Shown here: positions 6,637 to 11,836 of the stretch, in pieces
How the letters are laid out: every line of letters starts with the position of its first letter
Position numbering within the stretch: position 1 is the first letter of the stretch
From: JAYENK01 sp034722035
GTDB taxonomy: Bacteria; Patescibacteriota; Patescibacteriia; Patescibacteriales; UBA12075
Direction: 5' to 3'
Length of the DNA stretch: 18,814 nucleotides
NCBI GenBank assembly: GCA_034722035.1
Contig: JAYENK010000018.1
Location: forward strand, 1-18,814
Notes under the pieces: model-generated
Told to the model about the DNA's origin: nothing
The model's database searches: none
Seen by the model: only the letters and a program-made list of their open reading frames with translations
Program-made: the position numbers and the translations under genes

Positions 6637-6809
6637 CAGCTAACGTTTCCGCATGATGCGAAGTCCAAATCGATTCCTTTTTAAATTAATATAAAAGAGA
6701 TTTGGATTTGGGTGGAAGAAATTTATATTCATTATTATTATTTTGTAGCGGAGCGGAAAAAAATTAGATTCTGTAAATTTCTGTAACCGCATATGCAGGT
6801 GTTATACGC
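6637..6809 (-). other. attC-like recombination site A1 (first from the recombinase)
   Basis: Ends are CAGCTAAC (6637-6644) and GTTATACGC (6801-6809). The outer stem pairs CGCATGATGCG with CGCATATGCA, leaving one extrahelical G. Inside are GAAGT (6660-6664), a hairpin TCCAAATC/GATTTGGA (6664-6671/6699-6706), ATTTGGGTGGA (6706-6716) and a second stem AGAAATTTA/TAAATTTCT (6717-6725/6774-6782). The cores on the two sides differ, as expected if the left core comes from the next cassette. Confidence 0.8.
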
Positions 6810-7193
6810 TGTAATACAAAGCCTCCTCCACTGTTTTAATAATTTTGGCAATTTATGTGTTTATTAGATGAATCTTCTAATTACCCAGAAATATAGTTGT
6901 AATGCGATAATTACCCATGCCACAATTTTGTTGGCGTTTGACCATTTATTTAAGTTACCGTCTTTATTGTGATGTTTGTAGTAAACGTCCCCAGTCGCCA
7001 AAATATAAGCTACTGCCCAAATAAATGGTGGGATAAATAATCCCAGAATGACAAATGTGCTATTAGTACCACTTTTTCTGTACCAAGGCACATCATTTAA
7101 GTTTTGATATTCCATAAGTTTAAATAGCTACACACAAAATAAATTGCCAAAATTATTAGTTAATTAAAAGAGGCTTTGTATTATTGCGTATAA
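6644..7193 (-). mobile_element. Gene cassette 1 (two-TM protein) with terminal inverted repeats
   Basis: The arms match exactly at 6812-6825 with 7170-7183 (14 bp) and at 6838-6856 with 7139-7157 (19 bp, AATAATTTTGGCAATTTAT read on the left), plus the GTTATACGC cores. This is the cassette next to the recombinase, where the newest insertion would be expected. Confidence 0.75.
6864..7115 (-). CDS. Small membrane protein with two TM segments, 83 aa
   Basis: Family not named with confidence. The N-terminus MEYQNLNDVPWYRKSGTN is polar. A first hydrophobic helix spans residues 20-40 (FVILGLFIPPFIWAVAYIL), then a polar loop TGDVYYKHHNKDGNLNKWSNANK, then a second helix at 63-79 (IVAWVIIALQLYFWVI). 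The compact start-helix-charged loop-helix layout is typical of small cassette-borne membrane proteins. The ATG at 7115 has no clear SD. The gene fills the cassette between its inverted arms and lies next to the integration site, where expression from an array promoter would be strongest if one exists. Confidence 0.75.
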   Translation of the reverse strand: MEYQNLNDVPWYRKSGTNSTFVILGLFIPPFIWAVAYILATGDVYYKHHNKDGNLNKWSNANKIVAWVIIALQLYFWVIRRFI

Positions 7194-7215
7194 CAAGTCA
7201 TATACGAACTTGTTG
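7186..7215 (-). other. attI-like core site beside the recombinase
   Basis: GCGTATAAC (7186-7194; GTTATACGC on the minus strand) marks the start of the first cassette. It overlaps an inverted pair AACAAGT (7192-7198) and ACTTGTT (7208-7214) separated by 9 bp. This has the size of a simple tyrosine-recombinase core and lacks the GAAGT/ATTTGGG motifs of the attC-like sites. The right arm overlaps the -35 element of the recombinase promoter. Confidence 0.6.
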
Positions 7216-7241
7216 ATTTTTTATTGAATGTAAGTTAAAAT
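7213..7241 (+). promoter_or_regulatory. Promoter of the recombinase gene
   Basis: TTGATT (7213-7218), 17-bp spacer, TAAAAT (7236-7241). The predicted start, about 7248, would give an almost leaderless transcript for ATG 7254. The -35 box overlaps the right arm of the attI-like site, so recombinase binding would be expected to block its own promoter. Confidence 0.5.
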
Positions 7242-7253
7242 ATTTATATAAAT

Positions 7254-8129
7254 ATGTTAGCAGAGAGGAATATGCCAACATCTAATAATAGAAGTACGCT
7301 TGAAGCAAGAGATCCAATATTTAATCTTGCGCAGGAAATGCGTTTACGTAATTTTAGTCCAAAAACAATTAGGCTGTATCTTTATTATAACAAAGAATTC
7401 CTAAGATTTGCAAGTGTTTGCGCAGACGAAGTTAATAGCCGGCAGATTAAAGATTATTTGGATTACGTTATTAATAGTGGCAAGTCGCGCGCGACGATAG
7501 ATTTGATAATTAATGCTTTGAAATTTTATTATCACAATATTTTACGACGTACTTTTTTTAATAAAAAAACTGGGATAAAACGGCCGAAAAAAGAAGATAA
7601 ATTGCCGATTGTTTTATCCAAAGAAGAGATTATTCGAATGATTAATGTTTGCGACAATAAAAAACATAAATTAATTATTCAAATTTTGTATTGTAGTGGA
7701 TTACGAGTTTCTGAATTAAGAAATTTACAGGTTGATGATATTGATTTTGATCGTAAAAACATCTTAATTCGAGCCGGAAAAGGTAAAAAAGATCGAATTA
7801 CAGTAGTTTCAAATGTAGTTTTAGCTAATATTAAAGAATATTTACAAGAATACCAGCCAATAACCTATATTTTTGAAAGCTTTCAACTAAGTAAAAAAAT
7901 GAGCGTAAGAAGTTTGCAGAAGGCTGTGGATAACTATGCAAAAAAGGCTAATATTAGTAAGAATATTAGTGCCCATACTTTGCGCCACAGCTTTGCTACA
8001 CATCAGTTAGAAAATGGGGTTAATTTACGGTATATTCAGTCGATGCTAGGGCATGCCAGATTAGAAACTACTCAAATTTACACTAAGGTCGCTATAGATA
8101 AATTAAGCGATATTAACGATTTATTATAA
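7254..8129 (+). CDS. Tyrosine recombinase (XerC/XerA-like) of the cassette array
   Basis: Site-specific recombinase with an N-terminal SAM-like core-binding domain (about 22-106) and a C-terminal catalytic domain. The catalytic set is complete: R151 (CSGLRVSEL), a Lys in AGKGKKD (175-179), H241 and R244 (HTLRH), H267 (LGHARL) and Tyr276 (TTQIYT). The stretch between the beta-hairpin lysine and HTLRH has no room for the extra segment typical of IntI integrases (ALERKYP-type motif), so by sequence this is a Xer/phage-type enzyme. Its position, divergent from a row of cassettes and beside their first core site, is that of an integron integrase; cassette excision and insertion is the inferred job. 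Start: ATG 7254 has no SD; ATG 7272 is preceded by GAGAGGA and would give 285 aa. A role in dif resolution is the main alternative. Confidence 0.9.
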   Translation: MLAERNMPTSNNRSTLEARDPIFNLAQEMRLRNFSPKTIRLYLYYNKEFLRFASVCADEVNSRQIKDYLDYVINSGKSRATIDLIINALKFYYHNILRRTFFNKKTGIKRPKKEDKLPIVLSKEEIIRMINVCDNKKHKLIIQILYCSGLRVSELRNLQVDDIDFDRKNILIRAGKGKKDRITVVSNVVLANIKEYLQEYQPITYIFESFQLSKKMSVRSLQKAVDNYAKKANISKNISAHTLRHSFATHQLENGVNLRYIQSMLGHARLETTQIYTKVAIDKLSDINDLL

Positions 8130-8242
8130 ACTTTTATTTAACAACACTCTTGCATAAACCCCTGTTTTGTCTTATTATTAAATGAGTATACTGAAATTTT
8201 TTTATTTTTGCATATTATATTACCAAGCTTCAGCGTAGTAGG

Positions 8243-8314
8243 GTCCCTGTAGTTCAGTGGATAGAACAAGGGTTTCCTAAACCCTAGACAGAGGTTCGAC
8301 TCCTCTCGGGGACA
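8243..8314 (+). tRNA. tRNA-Arg (anticodon CCT)
   Basis: Cloverleaf: acceptor GTCCCTG/CGGGGAC (one G-U pair), D arm GTTCAGTGGATAGAAC, anticodon stem AGGGT/ACCCT with loop TTCCTAA, T arm GAGGT-TCGACTC-CTCTC, discriminator A. CCA is not encoded and must be added. It reads AGG codons. Confidence 0.93.
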
Positions 8315-8359
8315 CATTCTAATTAAGAATTAAAAATTTATATAGAATAATCTAGTTTT

Positions 8360-8388
8360 TTGAAGAACATAGTAATAAAATATAGAAT
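8360..8388 (+). promoter_or_regulatory. Promoter of tRNA-Ala
   Basis: TTGAAG (8360-8365), 17-bp spacer, TAGAAT (8383-8388). The predicted start near 8395 is about 23 bp before the mature tRNA 5' end. Confidence 0.4.
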
Positions 8389-8417
8389 TTTATAAATTAT
8401 TAAAAGAAAACAGTTAT

Positions 8418-8493
8418 GGGCCTGTGGCGCAATTGGTAGCGCGCCTCCATGGCATGGAGGAGGTTAGGGGTTCAAGTCCCCTCAGGTCCACCA
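8418..8493 (+). tRNA. tRNA-Ala (anticodon GGC), CCA encoded
   Basis: Acceptor GGGCCTG/CAGGTCC contains G3-U70, the alanine identity pair. The anticodon stem is CCTCC/GGAGG with loop ATGGCAT (GGC), the T arm AGGGG-TTCAAGT-CCCCT. Discriminator A is followed by genomic CCA (8491-8493), unlike the two tRNA-Arg genes in this window. Confidence 0.95.
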
Positions 8494-8972
8494 CTTCGCT
8501 CCCGTGGCTTTGCCACTTTGGAAGCTACGCGGTGCAGGCACCAATATGTTTTGCATAGCGAATATTAAAGCGAAGCACTCTGCGTAACCGATAGGCGAAG
8601 CGGGGGAATAATATAATTTTAAAACATAAAAATAAAAGGTTAATCTAAGCGTTCTATTAAGAACACATAAAAACAAAAAGAACTCATCAAAAATATAAAA
8701 ATAAACTTAAGTCCAGGCTACTGTGGACTTAAATATTTTAAGCTTAACTGTAGATAAGTCCACAGTGTTGTGGACTAAAGTATTGTTAGGTTGCTAATTT
8801 TAGCAATTTTTTGAATAGTGAATAAGTAGGGGATAAGTTTCCAATTAATAATTAAGAAATAGTAATTAAGAATAGTGTATTATCAAAATAGTGCTTTTAG
8901 TAGAAGTGTTTATAAAAAAATTTGCTATATTATTTAATAATAAATAAATTCTTAATTTTTAATTAAAAAAAG
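8494..8972. other. Gene-free stretch with small hairpins
   Basis: No credible coding frame. It starts with a GC-rich patch (8494-8605) containing GTGGC-TTT-GCCAC and GGTGC-AG-GCACC hairpins. AT-rich DNA with two related hairpins (8707-8776) follows, then AT-rich sequence repeating TAATTAAGAA-type words up to the decayed trxB fragment. Confidence 0.5.
8707..8776. repeat. Two tandem hairpins sharing AAGTCCA
   Basis: Hairpin 1 is TTAAGTCCA (8707-8715) with TGGACTTAA (8724-8732). Hairpin 2 is AGTCCACA (8757-8764), loop GTGT, TGTGGACT (8769-8776). Both use AGTCCA arms. They could be protein-binding sites or a terminator pair; neither is followed by a proper T-tract. Confidence 0.5.
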
Positions 8973-9329
8973 ATGTCAAAAATAATATTTACGATGTTAT
9001 TATTATAGGGGCGGGTCCGGCTAGATTTACGGCTGGTATTTACGCTGTACGGCGTGAAATAAAAGTTTTAATTATAAGCAAAGAAACTGGTGGATAGGTT
9101 GTGTTGGCAAGTGAAGTTGAAAATTATTCAGGATTTAGGACTGTAATGAGTCATAATTTAATCGCTAAATGGTAACATTATGCGATAGATCTGGGGATAA
9201 AAATGGTCAATGTGAAAGTACAATATATTGAAAAAAAGATGATTTATTTGTTTTGACTACCGGCGAAGAAGAGTACCGGAGCCAAGACTGTGATTGTGGG
9301 CAGAAGTGTAAAAAAATAAGGACACAAAA
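8973..9329 (+). pseudogene. trxB: Decayed 5' part of thioredoxin reductase (trxB)
   Basis: Reading across frames gives YDVIIIGAGPARFTAGIYAVRREIK, ETGG-stop-VVLASEVENYSGF, HYAIDLGIKM, EKKDDLFVLTTGEEEYR and AKTVIVG. These are the successive landmarks of TrxB: the FAD-binding GxGPAG motif, GGQ, the SEVENYPGF region and VIIATG. The GGQ glutamine codon has become TAG, a TAA interrupts before HYAID, and at least three frame changes are needed (near the ATG, in the lysine run, and around 9283). The sequence stops after about 125 codons, before the NADPH domain and its redox CxxC, and runs straight into rnhB. It is a dead remnant; a working copy may lie elsewhere. Confidence 0.8.
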
Positions 9330-9338
9330 CGGTATCAA

Positions 9339-9944
9339 ATGGATTTATCAACAGAACAAAAATATTTTGAACAAGGCATAAAGTTGATCGGCGGAATTGA
9401 TGAGGCCGGTCGTGGTCCTTTGGCTGGGCCGGTGGTAGCGGCTTGCGTTGTGCTTGATTCAAATTTTGTGATTAATAAGGGACTTGAAACTGTAAAAGAT
9501 TCAAAAAAATTAAGCGAGAAGAAGCGTGAGGAATTATTTGAAGTTATTCAAAAAGAGCTTAAGATATTTGGCGTGGGCGTTTGTTCATCGGTAACGATTG
9601 ATCGAATCAATATATTACAAGCCACTTTTTTGGCAATGAAGATGGCTCTTAGTCAGCTCAAAACTAAGCCGGACAAACTTTTGATCGATGGTAAACTACT
9701 TCTTCCAAATTACACCGGTGAGCAGGAGGCGATTGTAAAGGGGGACCAAAAAGTTTTTTCAATTGCGGCAGCTTCTATCGTTGCCAAGGTAAGTCGTGAC
9801 AGAATCATGCGTGAGCATGACAAGAAATATCCAAAATACGATTTTGCTCGACACAAAGGTTACGGCACTGCCTTTCATATCGAAGCGCTAAAGGCTTACG
9901 GTCCTTGTCCGGTACATCGTAAAAGTTTTGCCAGGGTAAAATAA
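9339..9944 (+). CDS. rnhB: Ribonuclease HII
   Basis: Cuts RNA in RNA-DNA hybrids and starts removal of misincorporated ribonucleotides. The 201-aa protein shows the family landmarks in order: IGGIDEAGRGPLAGPV with D21 and E22, DSKKLSEKKRE (54-64), LIDGK with D117, and SIVAKVSRDRIM with D154, the full DEDD metal site, then the C-terminal YGT and PVHRKSF motifs. Length is normal for the family. The ATG at 9339 has no strong SD. rnhB near yraN is a common bacterial pairing; here a methyltransferase and a membrane protein lie between. It begins directly after the trxB remnant, so the promoter may lie in or before that decayed sequence. Confidence 0.97.
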   Translation: MDLSTEQKYFEQGIKLIGGIDEAGRGPLAGPVVAACVVLDSNFVINKGLETVKDSKKLSEKKREELFEVIQKELKIFGVGVCSSVTIDRINILQATFLAMKMALSQLKTKPDKLLIDGKLLLPNYTGEQEAIVKGDQKVFSIAAASIVAKVSRDRIMREHDKKYPKYDFARHKGYGTAFHIEALKAYGPCPVHRKSFARVK

Positions 9945-10020
9945 AATAATTTTTATATTTGCCTTGTTAATCTTAATAATATTAAGTATAATGAAAAATA
10001 AGTAATTAAAAATCGATTAT

Positions 10021-10575
10021 ATGAAAAAACAAGTAACGGCTAACAGTCTGTTGGATTTTGATATTATTTTTAATCAAGCTAGACTGGATGAAGGAACTAG
10101 AGTGGCTGATTTGGGTTGTGGCGCAAGCGGACATTTTGTTTTTCCATTCAGCAAGGCCGTTGGAGCAAAAGGCAAGGTTTACGCGGTTGATATTTTGCCG
10201 GACGCTCTAAAAAATATAAAACATCGGTTTAAGCAAGAGAGCTTGCAAAACATTAAAACTGTTTGGAGTAATCTGGAAATATTTAATGCGTGTAAAATCG
10301 ATTCAAGCTCTTTGGATTCGGTTTTTTTGATCAACACTTTATATCAGTCGAAAAAGCGGGTAGAGATTATCAAGGAAGCCGTACGTATGCTTAAAAAAGG
10401 CGCTTTTATGATGATTGTGGATTGGGGAAATATTAGCGCTCCTTTTGGCCCATCAAGTAAGGAAAAAGTTTTAAAGCAAGCATTAAAAGACGGAGCTTCT
10501 CGTTTGGGCTTGGAGTTTAAGTCAGAGTTTTCGGCCGGGCAATATCATTATGGCTTAATTTTTGAAAAAATTTAA
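10021..10575 (+). CDS. SAM-dependent methyltransferase, class I
   Basis: 184 aa with a Rossmann-fold methyltransferase plan. Motif I is VADLGCGASGHF (28-39) for the methionine part of SAM. VYAVDI (53-58) ends in the acidic residue expected to bind the ribose. A SLDSVFLINTLYQ segment corresponds to motif IV, and MLKKGAFMMIVDWG (about 123-136) to the strand after the LKPGG-type turn. It belongs to the UbiE/Methyltransf_31-like superfamily. The substrate cannot be read from sequence; the small size leaves no extra domain. It lies 76 bp after rnhB and 20 bp before the next gene, so it is probably co-transcribed with both. Confidence 0.88.
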   Translation: MKKQVTANSLLDFDIIFNQARLDEGTRVADLGCGASGHFVFPFSKAVGAKGKVYAVDILPDALKNIKHRFKQESLQNIKTVWSNLEIFNACKIDSSSLDSVFLINTLYQSKKRVEIIKEAVRMLKKGAFMMIVDWGNISAPFGPSSKEKVLKQALKDGASRLGLEFKSEFSAGQYHYGLIFEKI

Positions 10576-10595
10576 AATAAAATAAATAAAAAAAT

Positions 10596-10985
10596 ATGAA
10601 TATTCTTCTTTCACCTTCTTTTTGGTTCGAATTACGTCCTGGTGTTTTGTCCCCCTTTGTTTTTCGGAGCTTAATTGTTTTTTTGTCTCTTCTTTTGGCC
10701 GGAATATTAGTTTTTAATTTATTAAAAAAACAAAAAAGCGCTGGTTTATATCGTAAAATTTGGGTAAGTTTAGGCACTTTTTGTTTGGGGAATTTAATTA
10801 TTGGTTTGTTTTTATTGTTTTTTGCTTTTGAGCAATTACCTTTTTTGGCAATGCGAGCTTGGTTTCTATTATGGTTTGTCGGGATGTTTGTTTGGATGCT
10901 GTTTATTATTAAAAAAATGTCAAAAATCCCTGATATTAAACAAGAAAAAGCCGAAAAAGAAGAGTTTCAAAAATATATTCCTTAA
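10596..10985 (+). CDS. Three-TM membrane protein, 129 aa, unknown function
   Basis: Family not recognised. Three hydrophobic helices are predicted at about residues 22-43, 55-77 and 85-106, separated by the basic loop KKQKSAGLYRK and a short turn FEQLPF. A charged cytoplasmic tail follows (KKMSKIPDIKQEKAEKEEFQKYIP). By the positive-inside rule the first loop and the tail face the cytoplasm. The gene follows the methyltransferase by 20 bp on the same strand and ends before a promoter-like sequence and a terminator hairpin, so it is likely the last gene of the rnhB unit. Confidence 0.75.
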   Translation: MNILLSPSFWFELRPGVLSPFVFRSLIVFLSLLLAGILVFNLLKKQKSAGLYRKIWVSLGTFCLGNLIIGLFLLFFAFEQLPFLAMRAWFLLWFVGMFVWMLFIIKKMSKIPDIKQEKAEKEEFQKYIP

Positions 10986-11012
10986 GCGGGTATATATCTG
11001 CGCTTACTTTTA

Positions 11013-11040
11013 TTGAGTAGCATGAATTAAATATTATAAA
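11013..11040 (+). promoter_or_regulatory. Candidate promoter for yraN
   Basis: TTGAGT (11013-11018), 16-bp spacer, TATAAA (11035-11040). The predicted start near 11047 lies inside the following terminator hairpin, so transcripts from here would lack its left arm while upstream transcripts would form it. Confidence 0.4.
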
Positions 11041-11042
11041 AT

Positions 11043-11066
11043 TCCTCTAAAATTAGAGGATTTTTT
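11043..11066 (+). terminator. Rho-independent terminator after the rnhB unit
   Basis: TCCTCTAA (11043-11050), loop AA, TTAGAGGA (11053-11060), then six T. Perfect 8-bp stem. It ends only 10 bp before the yraN ATG. Confidence 0.8.
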
Positions 11067-11076
11067 ATTAAATTAT

Positions 11077-11439
11077 ATGACTAGACACAATAAAAATGTT
11101 GGTGGTTTAGCCGAAGGCCTAGCCCTTAAGTATTTAAAAAATAAAGGCTACCGTATTATTGGCCAAAACAAGCAAATTAGTCATTTGGAAATTGATATTT
11201 TGGCTAATTTTAAAGGAAAATTGGTATTTATAGAAGTAAAATCGCGGATTAATACTAGTTTTGAGGAAATAGAAGACGCTATGACCAGCTTTAAACTAAA
11301 AAAGCTTAAAAGGGCAATAAATCGCTATATTTATCGTCGAAAAATTGATCCAGATTGTGTACAACTGGATTTTGTGGCCGTGAATTTGAATTATAATACA
11401 AGAATAGCTAATATTAAACATTTTACAGCGATTATATAA
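11077..11439 (+). CDS. yraN: YraN/UPF0102 family nuclease-like protein
   Basis: 120 aa, the usual length for UPF0102. It shows the PD-(D/E)XK-type pattern: GGLAEGLALKYLKNKGYRI at the start with E13, then HLEIDIL with E38 and D40, and LVFIEVKSR with E53 and K55, the predicted metal-binding and catalytic set. A helix KLKKLKRAINRYI and a strand LDFVAVNL follow, as in family members. The biological role is poorly defined; the fold suggests a DNA endonuclease related to resolvase-like enzymes. The ATG at 11077 has no SD and only 10 bp separate it from a terminator T-tract, so its transcript must start within that hairpin. Confidence 0.93.
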   Translation: MTRHNKNVGGLAEGLALKYLKNKGYRIIGQNKQISHLEIDILANFKGKLVFIEVKSRINTSFEEIEDAMTSFKLKKLKRAINRYIYRRKIDPDCVQLDFVAVNLNYNTRIANIKHFTAII

Positions 11440-11836
11440 ATTCAAAATTTATCTATTTACATAAAAATACTTAAAAGATAGAGAAGAAAATCAATGTTTT
11501 GAACAGTTTTGTCCCCATTAAAACTAGGGTTTACCCCCAGGAAATTAACCGTTTATATACTTGACGCCTGTTCTTGCTTGGGCTAAAGTGTAGAAGCTAC
11601 AGTTTTTAAGGTAGCATTCTGCATTATTTTGTATTTGTGTTGGGGTGACGGGGGTCCGTTTTGGACACGTCTAAGACAGAACCTCCGCCCCTTATACGAT
11701 TTTATATAAAAACTTACATTAAAAACTCGAAATAGAATTTGAATTTAACAGTTTAATCAATTGGGCTGTTAAATTTTTAGTTTAAATTAGTTTTGATTAT
11801 TAAATACTGTTCCAGGAGGAGGCGGTTTGAATTGCT
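11440..11836. other. Gene-free gap with possible transcribed RNA
   Basis: No credible protein frame. It contains a promoter-like sequence (11561-11589), a GC-rich hairpin unusual for the surroundings (11642-11691) and a terminator-like hairpin (11742-11778). GGAGGAGG (11815-11822) lies just before the next gene but 14 nt from its ATG. Confidence 0.5.
11561..11778 (+). ncRNA. Candidate structured small RNA
   Basis: TTGACG (11561-11566), 17 bp, TAAAGT (11584-11589) resembles a good promoter. The following region can form GCTAC/GTAGC, then a strong stem: GGGG (11642-11645) with CCCC (11688-11691) and, after a UGA bulge, CGGGGGT (11649-11655) with ACCTCCG (11681-11687). AATTTAACAG/CTGTTAAATT (11742-11751/11766-11775) with a T-run closes the unit. 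A transcript of about 180 nt would result. It matches no RNA family I can recall (not tmRNA, SRP or RNase P by their signature sequences). It could instead be a long 5' leader of the next gene. Confidence 0.3.

Larger units (their letters stand above)
4144..6643 (-). mobile_element. Gene cassette 2 (DKNYY protein) with terminal inverted repeats
   Basis: Largest cassette. The arms match exactly at 4279-4293 with 6619-6633 (15 bp) and at 4314-4336 with 6579-6601 (23 bp), in addition to the GTTAGCTG cores. Between these blocks each arm holds a hairpin of unrelated sequence: GATCCCGAG-GA-CTCGGGATC (4294-4313) on the left, TTAGGGC-GTTTA-GCCCTAA (6601-6619) on the right. A GGGG-containing block follows on both sides. 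Confidence 0.75.

Noticed and set aside
1..7200. CRISPR array
   Set aside because: The repeated cores are far apart, unevenly spaced and flank genes; they are recombination sites, not repeats with spacers.
7254..8129. Calling the recombinase IntI
   Set aside because: The extra IntI segment between the conserved catalytic motifs is missing by eye. The array layout fits an integron integrase, but the sequence is Xer/phage-like, so no gene symbol was given.
8482..8676. 64-codon minus-strand frame over the tRNA-Ala 3' end
   Set aside because: It overlaps a tRNA and low-complexity hairpins, and the product looks like no protein.
8973..9329. Stop-codon readthrough or recoding in the trxB fragment
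   Set aside because: The fragment has TAG and TAA stops plus frame changes and lacks its C-terminal half, while neighbouring genes use normal stops. Decay explains all of it.
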